Notes under the pieces: generated by a model
Seen by the model: only the letters and a program-made list of their open reading frames with translations
Told to the model about the DNA's origin: nothing
Databases searched by the model: none
Shown: positions 12,143-22,421 of the stretch, in pieces
Layout: every line of letters begins with the position of its first letter
How positions within the stretch are numbered: the first letter of the stretch is position 1
Position numbers and translations under genes: made by a program
Source: Ampelomyces quisqualis
Lineage: Eukaryota > Ascomycota > Dothideomycetes > Pleosporales > Phaeosphaeriaceae
DNA length: 64,000 nt
NCBI GenBank assembly: GCA_018398575.1
Contig: JAGTXZ010000005.1
Coordinates: forward strand, 3,596,001-3,660,000
Direction of reading: 5' to 3'

Positions 12143-13163
12143 TTAGGGGAGCCTGTTAGCGTTAGCTGCGTTCATCTGGGTGCAAGGGTAATAAGTACTT
12201 AGTAATGCCTTTCCTTCGTCTGTATCCATGTCGATCTTTACCCCATTCTCTGAGAGCTTCTCGCCTCGTCTATCAAGAGCACGCTCTATAAGCGACTCCG
12301 TAGTAGGATTCTCAATTGCGACGGTAATAAAATAATTAATCTGGTGAAGATGGGACTTAGGAATGTAATGTTCCCACATTGCCCACATCATGTCTGATGA
12401 TCTCTGCAGGTTTGGCAGTTTAGCCTTACTAGCAGGAGAGTGCGTCTTACGTAGTGACTCCCATGGGCTGTTTCGAATTTGCGTCATAATGGCTCCCTCA
12501 TGAGTTACAGCCATATGAAATTCAGCGCCAGTTGCCTTGTTAGCTTCTGTTAGTGAGTCTTCTATTGAAAAGGCGTTGGAACAGCGTAAACGTACTGGTC
12601 TGGAGATACCATCTGGGCCTGTGTATTCCTGCTTCTCTATTGGTGTCGCCCCCTTTAGATCACCGTGCGTAATCGCCGCGATCTTCCACGCCCCTCCTAG
12701 CCATTCGCAGTTTTCGGAAATGGGTATACGCCTGAGGAACCATGCAATGCCCCAGTCACCAAAGTTGCAGAAACGCATCTCACGAGGTTGAAACATCTTA
12801 TAGCCCCACTGTTTTAGAGAATCTATGCTAGTTGTGTTAGAAATAAATTCTGGGTGTCTATGGGAAGGACTAAGACTCACTGTAACCGTAAGGACTTTGC
12901 GCAGTGGTCTTGGGTTCATCAAACATCTGTGCAGCGTCGAAGTCTGAGTAGGACATCTGTTCCATTAACTTGCTGCCCTTTTTTACGTATCGGTTCCAGA
13001 CATCTTCGGTCGCTGGTTTACGTTGAGCATTCAAGCGGCGCTGTGGAGCGGGCAGACTGCTGTTGAACACATTGGAAGATTTGTAGGCAAGGTCACTAGG
13101 AATTTGGGTGGCATCAGAAAACACAGACAAAGCTGCAGCGAACACCAAAAGATAGACTCTCAT
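12143..13163 (-). CDS. Predicted secreted protein of unknown function
   Basis: I do not recognise this protein. It starts with a clear signal peptide (MRVYLLVFAAALSVFSDATQ), then a 75-residue basic/polar segment and a downstream domain with few cysteines. That domain is rich in aromatic residues (FCNFGDWGIAWFLRRIP; MMWAMWEHYIP) and ends in a short polar tail. The model needs one splice. The strongest donor (GTGAGT at 12880) joins CCCAG at 12850, but that intron is only 31 nt. Alternatively GTCCTT 15 nt upstream gives 46 nt with a weak donor. Both keep the frame, for 329 or 324 aa. It sits alone beside degenerate repeats, a usual setting for lineage-specific secreted proteins. An effector-like role would be speculation. 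Confidence 0.6.
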
Positions 13164-14776
13164 AGTTAAAGGATTTGCCAGAGAAAAACTTGTGGGAGTT
13201 CTATCTAAACACGGGCAACTCTGAGTGGTATATAGCTAGTCTTGAAGTTGAGAGATTACTACTCCGTACCGTATCATTATTTTCTCGCAAAAGAATTTTG
13301 TAGCCCAGCGACCGAGATACTGCCAGCCAATGCTAGACTTGAAGTTTCAGATTCTGCTTTTGTAACCCGACTTGGTGGCCTTTCAACCTTGCTTAAGTAA
13401 GGATTCTGACTCGCTCTCGCGGAAGCATACGGGGCCCGACGGTTTGTTGCCAAAACCCCGAAGGGTTGTCCTTGTTGCAATAACGACGATGTCGCTATTA
13501 GGCCCGAGTACTTGGATTAGTTACGTCTCTGTATGCCATAGATACCGCAATGTACTTAGAGGTTGTCGCGCTAGGGTGACCGCCTCCGGATGGATGTCAA
13601 CGGGTATCACAACGATAACTTACCTAACTTGGGGCGTGTTCGGGATCTCAGGTTTCACGGAAAGTGGAAAATAAGCTCGGGCTCACCCTGCCAAATCGGC
13701 GCTGAGCAGGCTCAATTCCTACTCATTTAGTATTTAACACATTTTGTTTATTCAAGATTGGGGTTTCTAGAAGAGTGAAGCCAGTTAAGACAAGTCTCTA
13801 CCTTGTTCGCGCGGATTTGTCTATGACTAGCTGGCGAGTTGGTGCTTTGAGCTTATTTTCCATTTCTCGTGAAACCTAAAGTCGGTGTACTGGAGCCTCC
13901 AGCTTAGTTGGGCAGAAAGCGGCAGAGAACACCTGCGCACCTCGCTAACCGGAAGTCTCGGGCGGATCACGGGTGCAAAGATCTCGGGCGGTTGGGCCGG
14001 GGTGGCCAGGTATGTTATGTAGGTACTAGCATTCGCGAACACTAAGCGTAAACTTTGTAAACTGGGCCTTCTGCTTTAGGCTCTATTAGGCAGAGTTAAG
14101 CGCGGTCAGAACGGGGGCGAAATAACAGAGGTCTGACCGCCCTCACTTTTTCTTTAGCGCGAGCAGGCCTTAAACTTATTTGAGAAATCTTACGGAGTAG
14201 TTTCTAACTAGTGTACCGACAGGCCTTTGAGTACAGCGTACTCTGTAAAAAGCTTACGGCTACTAAGCACGCGGGCGCAACTAGAGCCTGCACGTCTAAA
14301 ACCCGTTTACTTGCAGGCTTAGTCACGACGCAATGCCTTAACGAACTGATTACATGTTTCCTCTATAGATAGAAAAGCTTGCGAGGGCTTACGCCGTACG
14401 GAGTGCATATATATGTACGGAGTATGAGAAAAACCTCTTCCTATTGGCTCGGTCCGCAATTACCGAGGTTAGCGTTGAGGGTCTTGGCGGAACATCAGAC
14501 CTGCGGCGCACGGCCACGAACACCAAAAAGCTGACATGTTGAAACCGGCTGATAAGCTCTGGTCGGCCCCAATTTCCTGGACGCCTCTCTGAATATCAAG
14601 CAATTACAGGATATACTAGCTAAGAAATGCGTCTACAGAATATAGGATGGCAGTGTTGTGATGCGCGCGGGCTCAAGCTCGCGACATTAGATGGAAAGCC
14701 CCTACGAGCGGGGCTTGTGCAGCCGTCCGCTTCACCTACAATTTCCTGCTTTTCTGCCTAGTTAGAATTCAATAAC
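13164..14776. repeat. Gene-free stretch with degenerate repeat-like sequence
   Basis: No gene can be supported over about 1.6 kb. A diverged inverted repeat is visible: 13641-13700 reads AGGTTTCACGGAAAGTGG then AAAATAAGCTC, and its reverse complement recurs at about 13845-13885 with a few changes. This is the layout of an old miniature transposon. A 9-bp inverted pair (GCGGTCAGA/TCTGACCGC) lies near 14101-14145. Several ACGGAGTA/TACTCCGT words recur here. I could not define ends or target duplications. Confidence 0.4.
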
Positions 14777-14988
14777 ATGCTCTCGATGTTGCAAAAGACG
14801 GCTCTGGAGTCCTACCAGTAAGTGCTCCTTATTGTTTAGCGTGTTTTTGGTCGGCCTTTATTTGCGCTAGCGTGCCAAGCCCGGCTGAACATCTCGAATT
14901 ACCCCGTACTCGACTTGCGCCTCTACACATCTCGGATTTCCTGAAAGAGAGACAAACGCTGGATGCTCTATTCCAAGTCACGTTCAAG

Positions 14989-16056
14989 ATGTCGCAAACC
15001 CCTCCTCAAACTCTCTCCGTGAAGAGAAAGCGCAGAGACGCACCGGTGGACGCGCTCATCATCGAACGTGAATCCAAAAAACATACGAGTCAGAATCTGG
15101 GCGCGTTGCCCAAGTCATCATCAGGGTCGAAATACATCTTCCGCCGCCTCACAAAACCAAACGATGTTCAGCAGCAATCACTTACACCGCCGACACCAAC
15201 CGCAGAGCGAAGGTTCCATCTTGATGCCTCAGCAAGAGCTCATAGCAGACGTGTATTTGTAGAGGCGAGAGATAAGTCGGGTCACCGGCAGGGTGCGATC
15301 GATAGTCTAGCACAAGTCGCTACGGCAGCACCAAGCTCTGAGGCACCTTCCCGTCCACGAAAGCGACCAGGTGCAGGAAGCGCGCTGCGCCCAATAGAGA
15401 GGCCTGGGGCAGGCAAGAAGGAGGTGACAAAACAGCCCTCCGCACAAGATATTCGCGAGCTTGAGGCACTCTACAAGCAAGTGGAGAAAGAGGACAACCT
15501 CCTCATTCCACTGCCCTCCCCCTCAAAGCACAAACCGAAGGCGCCGGCACAACGTTTTGCGCAACGGCATCCCGAGATGGCGGCAGAGCTCGCCGCTCAA
15601 GACAGCACACAGAATGGCGATGCAATGGAAATCGATACCGATGATTATGTCTATGACACATACGTTCGCGAAGCCATCGTGCCTGACGCCGACGGCAAAC
15701 TTCCCGAACCAACTGGCACCGTCGGACTCCTTGTCATCAGCGCAGAAGATGAGGAGTTCTGGAACGGGCAGTACGAGAGTGACAAGGAGTTCGATACCGA
15801 CGATGAAGACGAGAATGCAGAGGACTATTATGCGAATGATTACCCCGAGGATGAACTAGACGAAGATGATGAGTACGACCGCAACTTATATCAGAAGAAG
15901 TATCGCCATGGTAGCGACGATGAGGAATTCAACCTAGACGCAGAAAACGATGATATGGCGATTGGCAGCGGAGAAGATGAAGATGATTTGCACTTCAAGA
16001 TGACGGTACCCAAAGCTCAAAGAGCAGGGTACTGGGGCGCGGTTGGAGAGGCTTGA
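14989..16056 (+). CDS. IWR1: RNA polymerase II nuclear import factor Iwr1
   Basis: Iwr1 binds assembled RNA polymerase II and directs its nuclear import. The gene encodes 355 aa in one exon from ATG 14989. The N-terminal TLSVKRKRRDAPVDALIIE is the expected start of the family, including the basic import signal. The Iwr1 core sits in the acidic second half: DDYVYDTYVRE, then GLLVISAEDEEFWNGQYESD and a long D/E/Y-rich stretch (NAEDYYANDYPEDELDEDDE). The open frame continues upstream to 14871. A spliced 5' exon at 14777-14817 with a GTAAGT donor and CTAG acceptor at 14870 would add 53 residues in frame, making 408 aa. I keep the shorter start because it matches the conserved family N-terminus. 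Confidence 0.88.
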   Translation: MSQTPPQTLSVKRKRRDAPVDALIIERESKKHTSQNLGALPKSSSGSKYIFRRLTKPNDVQQQSLTPPTPTAERRFHLDASARAHSRRVFVEARDKSGHRQGAIDSLAQVATAAPSSEAPSRPRKRPGAGSALRPIERPGAGKKEVTKQPSAQDIRELEALYKQVEKEDNLLIPLPSPSKHKPKAPAQRFAQRHPEMAAELAAQDSTQNGDAMEIDTDDYVYDTYVREAIVPDADGKLPEPTGTVGLLVISAEDEEFWNGQYESDKEFDTDDEDENAEDYYANDYPEDELDEDDEYDRNLYQKKYRHGSDDEEFNLDAENDDMAIGSGEDEDDLHFKMTVPKAQRAGYWGAVGEA

Positions 16057-16249
16057 TTGCTTGTCTCAATCTGCACCTTGTTGTCAGGCGATGGAGTCGC
16101 AAATGTGTGCTTGAGCGCGGTATGTTGCCTGCTGGGCCATGGCATGGGTGACCATGCTCAGAGCTTGCCAGGCTCACACCTGGTCTCTCGTTTTAAACAT
16201 CATTCTCTGGTCTCTTCACCACCTAACATCTTTCCATTGACAACCAGAC

Positions 16250-16796
16250 ATGGACGTAAACCCTATAGGTTTCTTTGTGGGCCCTAATGCACTCCTTGTA
16301 ATCAAATCATCCTCAACTCTTATGCCAGGGTCTGGCAGCTTGTTTCCGAACAAGCCATGGTGCCAACTAGCTCACATGCTTCTCAAGGGCATGCCGGACG
16401 ACATTTCCGAATGCCGTGCTGCACGAAAAGTCGGAGTCATGGATTGTCAAGATCGAGTGCTCCGCTGTTGCGAACGAGAACCTCTCGGTCAAGAGAGCTG
16501 CACGCGACTGGGCCCAAGCTGGAAGACAACTTCGAGATGGCATGTGGGATCATATCGACGAGCACATGGCCAATACCGAGGTCAGAATATCGCCAACCAT
16601 CGCACACGACACAAATTACAATCCTCAGTTTGCCACATACATCGTGAAAAAAGGATCAGAGACTGCGTGGTATTGGTGGGACATCATGGAAGTCAATGTC
16701 GAGCCCGTGAAGCAGTACCGTGTTCAAAACCCAGCGCGCGAGCGGGAGAGGGCGGAGGACTTGGAGACGACAAGAAGGAGGGAACAGCTATGGTGA
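16250..16796 (+). CDS. Small protein of the local WW-tail family (copy 1)
   Basis: An unrecognised protein of 162 aa on two exons (16250-16329, 16388-16796) with a 58-nt intron. The N-terminus is hydrophobic (NPIGFFVGPNALLVIKSSS). A central strand-like piece (SWIVKIECSAV) precedes a helical region, and the C-terminal part has AWYWWDIMEVNVEPV followed by a charged tail. The W-W-x-hydrophobic...V-x-V block recurs in four other genes at 22.4-25.2 kb, as does the N-terminal hydrophobic strand followed by a short serine stretch, so I group them as one family. This copy lies apart, just downstream of IWR1 and before the transposon nest. Splicing is inferred from frame continuity. Confidence 0.5.
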
Positions 16797-17190
16797 GGTC
16801 AAGCAAGTGAAATTTTGAGGACAGCGAGAAGGAGGCGATCAAGTTGAGAAATGAAAGGTTGGGAATTGTAGAGGAGAAGGATGCGGACGATGAGAACATC
16901 ATGGGTGTGCAATAGAACGGGACAAGTATCAAGGCTGTGGACCGCGTTCTGTAGTCAAGTGTAATGGCATAGATCGCTGCGCCTTGGTCTGGGTCTCTTG
17001 CCTGAATATCACGAATGACATGTGCTCCTCCTTCTACAAAATCCCCTTGAGTCGAATCTCTACCCCCCAACATTAATGATATCGATATAAGCATTAATGC
17101 TGCTTGTACAAATGCACTATGCCTGGAAGCACCTTCATCAGCTGCCCTAACCCAACAACTCTGTGAATCTCGTCTCTATTAGGTATGCAG

Positions 17191-18043
17191 CAGCGCTGAG
17201 AACGGGAAGTGTTACGGCAACTGATCGACCGATTAGCTTACGCTATTGCCCACAACAGAGTGAGTTACTTACGGTAATGACGATTTAGGATAGGACTACG
17301 CCCCGTAACCGTAATACTGTAGCACAGGCCAACTGCTGAATCTACGGTTCATGTAATTGGCTCGCAAAGCTGCTAGAGCGGCTAGATGGTGAATCGGATC
17401 CTTGAGCTCTTTCCAACGTCGCGTTAGCCACTTGGGCATGGCCCATGGGCTAGTTAGGCTATGTCGCGATCTTCTGTGTGGGAGCAAAGGCTAACGTTTT
17501 GGGACCAGAGCAGATTTCACAGGGGAGAACTTATTACCCACCCCCATAAGGGCAGCTGCCCACCCCCACAACTCGCCATCTTTACTGCCTCTAAAGTCAC
17601 CCACGCACTAGAATTTTTTTCTAGTTGTTGCAGACAAAATTAATATTTTAATTACGCTGCGTTTATTGCTCTTAAAAAAAAATTAAAAGTTAGCAGAGAG
17701 GTGCTCAAATGTAGTACAGAAGTTGAGGATTTTGGAAATCTTAGATTTTCTCGATTTGGGTCTAACGAGATCTGAGTGTAGGGCTGGAATCACTTGAGAT
17801 GGTTGGCTAATTTGGGCTTGGCGGCGTCTGAGGGGGGTGGGCGGCAGCCCCTATGGGGGTGGGTAATAACGTCTCCCATTTCACAGCCAACACGCAAGCA
17901 ATCTCCGTTCGTATAGCCGTAATAACGCTTCCCAGATCGTCACCACTACACCTGCGGGACCCACCTATCCACACCTAGCTACTTACGTATTATGTAAGCC
18001 GTAGGCCGTAGTCACAGGACTACTTCCTGGCCTCAGCGAGCTG
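17191..18043. mobile_element. Diverged hAT-like non-autonomous element, copy A
   Basis: The left end CAGCGCTGAGAACGGG and the right end (reverse complement CAGCTCGCTGAGG) resemble the ends of the better kept element at 18239-19422. Internal words are shared with it in the same order: TGATCGACCGATTAGCTTAC, GCACAGGCCAACT and GGAGCAAAGGCTAACGTTTT. No target duplication is readable, so the ends are approximate. A different 355-bp element is inserted inside (17523-17877). It has no coding capacity. Confidence 0.55.
17523..17877. mobile_element. Miniature inverted-repeat element with 9-bp target duplication
   Basis: The 355-bp element begins GGGAGAACTTATTACCCACC and ends with an inverted copy (reverse complement GGGAGACGTTATTACCCACC). 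The terminal repeats extend about 45 bp with a few mismatches. The element is flanked on both sides by ATTTCACAG (17514-17522 and 17878-17886), a perfect 9-bp duplication. A 9-bp duplication with long terminal repeats fits a Mutator-like origin. The AT-rich middle has no open frame. It is nested inside copy A of the hAT-like element. Confidence 0.85.
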
Positions 18044-18238
18044 CCGGCGCACTCTTGAACAATTTCTTGGGGACATTTGTGAATACGACAAATCCCTGGG
18101 AATGTGGAGGAAGACGAAGTTCGAAAGCTCTATGCCTACTTGCACATCTACGTCGGTACCATCAACATTTTATTAGAGGAGTAGGGTCTAGAGAGAAAAG
18201 GCTGCCGCCGATCAGCTTTGGATCCAGAAAGACTGGAA

Positions 18239-19422
18239 CAGCGCTGGGAGTAGTAGAGACTACGCCTACTGATCGACCAATTAGCTTACAATCCCAATCA
18301 AAACAGAGTAAACTACTTACTGAGGTGATAATTTGGGATAGAGTTACAATCGTAAGCAATAGTCTCGTGGTACGGGCCTAGTAGTCTCGTTGCACAGGCC
18401 AACTACAGTTCCTACAGTTGCTCTAAATAGGCTTATTAAGTTGCTCGTTAGTGAATTAACGCCTAAATCCTATATTGTTTAATTAACTTTTTGCACGTAT
18501 TTCTTAAGATCCTTAAGGGAGCTCTTTACAACGCTGCGCTGGATTTAGTTTTTCTAAAGTTGTAGTGCCTCTATAGTGTCCGCTAACAGTAAATTGCGGC
18601 CACATAGGAGCGGGATACACAGCTTATTATAGCAGGATAGTTGTAGTAACAATATAGGGGCGTACAGCTGTTACTATATACCTAGCTGTATTGGGGACGA
18701 CTAAACCGGCAACGCGCCAAGATGTGTTATGTGGTATTATTAAATGTTACCAGTTCAGAAGCCTGTTATATTTTGTTAGCGTTCCCACCTAAATTGCGAC
18801 GCGTTAGCGAAGTGAGCCATGACACTCTTACGGAGTACACAACAGACAGCGGCGATAGGGACAGTGGCGACAGCAACGGCGACAGAAGCGAGGACGACCT
18901 GATATACAATAAGATAGACAAGTTTATCTTTGGGGAAAGATGGCTACAACACTATGTTTTAGTATACAGGCCAAAAAACTAGCTTCAAATCTCAAATGTG
19001 ATGGATGTGATGTTGTGTTGTGATCTGCAGTCAAAGACGCGTAGCAATTTGGGTGGGAACGCTAACAATATATGACAGGCTTCCGAACATGTAACATTTA
19101 ACATTACATCTTGGCACGTTGCCGGTTTAGTCGTCCCCGCTGTATTCACGCCCAACCCCCTCCTAGCCACTAGACATGGGTCAGTCGGCCTGTGTCAAAA
19201 TCTAGGAGCAAAGGCTAACGTTTTTAGACTATGATACTGTGTAGACCTCTAAATGGCCCGCGACTGTAGAGCGCAATTTCCAACCGTAGTATCGTAATTA
19301 CGGCTCCTAAATTATCACCCCTACGGCTACAGACCCACTTATTCACCCTCAGCTTCTTACTGCTTATGTCAGCCGTAGTTGAGATCAGGATCTTCAAGTA
19401 GTACGCCTTACTCCCAGCGCTG
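18239..19422. mobile_element. hAT-like non-autonomous element, copy B, with 8-bp target duplication
   Basis: The element starts CAGCGCTGGGAGTA and ends with its exact inverse. It is flanked by GACTGGAA on both sides (18231-18238 and 19423-19430), a perfect 8-bp duplication. CAGxG termini plus an 8-bp duplication are the hallmarks of hAT transposons. It carries no transposase, so it is a non-autonomous derivative. A second miniature element (18693-19138) sits inside it. Similarity to copy A at 17191-18043 is clear but diverged. Confidence 0.85.
18693..19138. mobile_element. Miniature inverted-repeat element with about 110-bp terminal repeats and 8-bp target duplication
   Basis: The 446-bp element begins GGGGACGACTAAACCGGCAA and ends with the inverse. 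The arms match for about 110 bp (left to about 18800, right from about 19035) with scattered substitutions. GCTGTATT flanks both ends (18685-18692 and 19139-19146). A frame at 18722-18982 lies inside; most of it is made of the terminal repeat and a D/S/G-rich stretch, so I do not call it a gene. The element is nested in hAT-like copy B. Confidence 0.85.
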
Positions 19423-19717
19423 GACTGGAAAACGCACGCGACATGGTCAAGAGAATCTGCGGCAGCGCAAGCATTGGTCGTCCACAGTACTAAAACTATG
19501 CTCACTTGACTAGTCAACATGATTAGTGCAGAATTTAGAACCTTGTGGAAGTTACTTGGTGACATGATCGCCAAAGTCTTGCGTGTGCTGATCCTAAGCC
19601 TAACCTTTGACGATATGGTGACTACAACTTAGTATCTCTACTTAGCAGACATATGCTGTGTTTCCAGATATTAAAAGTAACTTAGCAGGAATCGACACAC
19701 TCTGGTCATTTTTCTAA

Positions 19718-19910
19718 GCGCTATTTGTTGTCGAAGATGCCTTTGGGTACAAGATTCGAGTACCGGCGGAGTACGACCATGATTTTCTGGACGCTGTGAT
19801 CAAGCAGAAGCTCAATACTGGACCAGGAGCTTTGGAAGTCAAGGCGAATAGATATTAGTACTTCAAAACAAAAGATAGTATCGATGTTCTTTTAAGATAC
19901 GCCAATACAA
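19718..19910 (+). pseudogene. Fragment resembling a fungal ubiquitin-like (ULD-type) domain
   Basis: The frame encodes VVEDAFGYKIRVPAEYDHDF, then a helix and NTGPGALEVKANRY. A TAG stop (19856-19858) follows, after which the same frame continues YFKTKDSIDVLL. The pattern (V-E-D-A-x-G-x-K...P.EY...F..GPG..EV....YE.F) resembles a ubiquitin-like domain found near the N-terminus of many large fungal proteins of innate-immunity type. No start codon, flanking exon or downstream domain is found, so it is a fragment left in the repeat region. The family assignment is from memory and only moderately sure. Confidence 0.35.
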
Positions 19911-19976
19911 CCAGGTACAGCACTCACTATAGCCGTTATTATACACCAGCCTCGTCGCCCAATTGCGATTTATCCT

Positions 19977-20438
19977 ATGCCTATATGTAGCTCCACAGAT
20001 GCTATGGAAGTTTTTGGTGGTAAAAAACATGACGTGTACATCTTGATCATTGATGACAGTCTTGCTGACCGTCACAAGTTGCACGTGCGACGTGCTGGTT
20101 CACACCGGCAAGTAAGCTGCAATCACTGCATGATTTCATGTCCAATAATTCGAAGATTTCGAAGGCTTTCATTTGTAATTGCAATGCTGTTGACTAAAAA
20201 CGAGGCCTGGAAGCCAATCGGACGTACAGTGCCTGCGAGTAATCCAAGCAGATTCAGGAACGTAAGGCTATCTGATTACGCTATGGGCAGGAGCAGGTAT
20301 TATGCTGTCAAGCTTACAAATGAAACCGAAACAAGTGGTACAAGGGAGAGAAGTCCTGGTGCATCCTCAGTGACCGAGGAGTCTGTCGTCCCCGAATGTA
20401 GCCCCAGAACGCGAGCAAGACCGACGTACATTCGTTGA
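19977..20438 (+). other. Open frame of 153 codons, doubtful gene
   Basis: An uninterrupted frame with ATG at 19977. The middle looks protein-like (VYILIIDDSLADRHKLHVRR) and the tail is serine/threonine-rich. I recognise no domain, and no signal peptide or splice structure supports it. It could be a gene remnant or chance; it lies between the ULD-like fragment and a microsatellite. Confidence 0.15.
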
Positions 20439-20468
20439 CTTTCGTTGACTCGATTCCGGCCATGGATG

Positions 20469-20516
20469 GAAAGAAAGAAAGGAAAAGAAAAGAAAAGAAA
20501 AGAAAAGAAAAAAAGA
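20469..20516. repeat. AAAAG microsatellite
   Basis: A purine run of AAAG and AAAAG units, about 48 bp, ending in an A-tract. It lies in gene-free sequence; nothing else of note is seen between 20439 and 20899. Confidence 0.9.
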
Positions 20517-20899
20517 CTAGGTTATAGATACTAATGGCACGATCATGTCTCTTCCAAGTAGGAGATTTACAGGCGCCTGGTACCATATGGAAGGTGGTGG
20601 GAATATTGATTAGACGCCGGACTCAGAAAGTTAGTGATGGGAATATCATCATGAAATAATAAAGAACTCAGATGTTGCCCTGAAAAGAAGGTCCCGCCCT
20701 CCATGTGATCAAGAATTTCAGAGCCTGGCACTATTATCGAGCCACTAGACATGATCCACTATGTTTCAAGCAGTCTAAGAACTTCTGATCCTCAAGATGT
20801 TTGAGGTTTTTGAAGACGCGCCATGTCGCGTCCAGACTCAACCATTGCAGTACACCTTCCTTGCCCAGCTCATCAGAAATGAACTGAAGAGGCGAAAGA

Positions 20900-21885
20900 T
20901 CAAAACTTCATCATCAAGTTCCACTTTGAAAGAATGAGGTCGTAATTTGGATGTGGTGTATAGTTTGGCGTCGGCTCAGTGCAGTTGTGGGCGAGCATTT
21001 CGGCGTCTAGTGCTTCGCCAGCGGCTATCAGGGAACGTCCTTCGCAGGGATCAATGGAGAACGGTGCGTAATCTTCTGAGCGTAGAGACGAAGAGAAGCT
21101 TCCAGTACCCGTACCTGAATCGCTTGCATTTCCCTGGGCGCTACCAGTATCTGGATTGCTTGCCATGGCGCTTCCAGTATCAGGGTAACTTAAGAAACCT
21201 TTGTCACTTAGAGTATCTTCGTCACCCCAGGTCTTGATATCCAAAGCTTCGAGCATGCGGACAAAACAGTAGTATTTGTCTGCATCTGCGTCGCCATCCC
21301 AAGGATGATCCTTGTGTTTGATCTTCGTGCAGATCTCCTTGAAATAACACACAGGCCGCAGCTGCTTCAAGTCGATGTCATCTATCATCTCCTTGAAGCG
21401 ATCATAAGCCGGATGGGGATTGTACGTGGGAACTATGCCAATGCAACGATGATTGTACATTTCCTGCTCAAACAGATGTCCAGCATGCACAATTCCGCTT
21501 CATTAAAACTGAACAATCATGTTGCCACCAAAGGTACTGTATTCGTCAAACCTTCCGGGTTAAAATTGTGGCAAGAAGGCTCTGTGTTGTTCGCTTGAGC
21601 GTCATTGAGTCGATAGAAATACTCAAACCGGCGCATACGCTGTAAGAAGCACTCGAATATGCTATCTCCTACGTCTAGACGTAGCTTGTCTATGTGCGCC
21701 CGAAGGGGAGGGAACACTTACTTTTCTTGGCCATAGAGAGATGTGAAGGAATGTTCCCACTCAACGTCCTCGACGCACAATAGCATGAGCTCGCTCAAAG
21801 TCAAAGAGGTAATTTCTGGATAGGTCATGGTGGCCGAAGAAGTTCTGGAGGGAGTATCGGAAGAGGTCTTAGTTGGAGTAGTCAT
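20900..21885 (-). CDS. Unknown 283-aa protein with an internal 30-residue repeat
   Basis: I do not recognise this protein. Three exons (21885-21722, 21661-21538, 21463-20900) joined by GT-AG introns of 60 and 74 nt keep one frame. The N-terminus is S/T-rich, then TSLTLSELMLLCVEDVEWEH and FLQRMRRFEYFYRL suggest helices. A segment EMYNHRCIGIVPTYNPHPAYD (first Y about residue 98) is echoed near the C-terminus by EMLAHNCTEPTPNYTPHPNY, so one unit is duplicated. The sequence between the units contains a D/S/T/G low-complexity stretch with DTGSA repeats. No signal peptide or membrane segment is apparent. The introns were inferred by hand; simpler frames fail at both junctions. Confidence 0.55.
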
Positions 21886-22421
21886 TTTGGTCTGTGTAAA
21901 ATGATGATGAGAGAGAAGGTAAGTAGAAGAAACAATGGGGCATTTTTGATACTGGAGAATAAAACGTTGTGTTCTTCACGTCGTACCGGAGATCACACAA
22001 AGCTTCTTCACTCTTCTCAAACAGCAGCATCCACATGCATGGGAACAGTGTAGCACAAAGGTATTGTGCATATGTATGCTACGTATGTAACGCATTACCC
22101 AGGCAAAGGCATGCACAGAGAGACTACGAGATGATCAGCAGACGAAATGCGTGCCAGACTGCTTGTAGCACTATCTACACATTCAAGTAACTTCGATAGC
22201 AAACTAAAAGGGTCTTGCGCAGAAACACTGTGCGCCTCACTTCATACTTGTCTTAACTCCACAAGTCAACCGCATCACAATGTTTGTAATCTATTTCGCG
22301 ACTAAGGAAGAGGCATATGCGTCTCTGAAGCCAAACATACGTCTTTTCGCATCGACACTAGAACGGCGTTAAACCAAATCATCAATCAATAAAGGTTCGC
22401 ATCCACTTTGTCGATCGGCTA

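Noticed and set aside
18722..18982. 86-codon plus-strand frame
   Set aside because: Lies wholly inside a miniature transposon and overlaps its terminal repeat.
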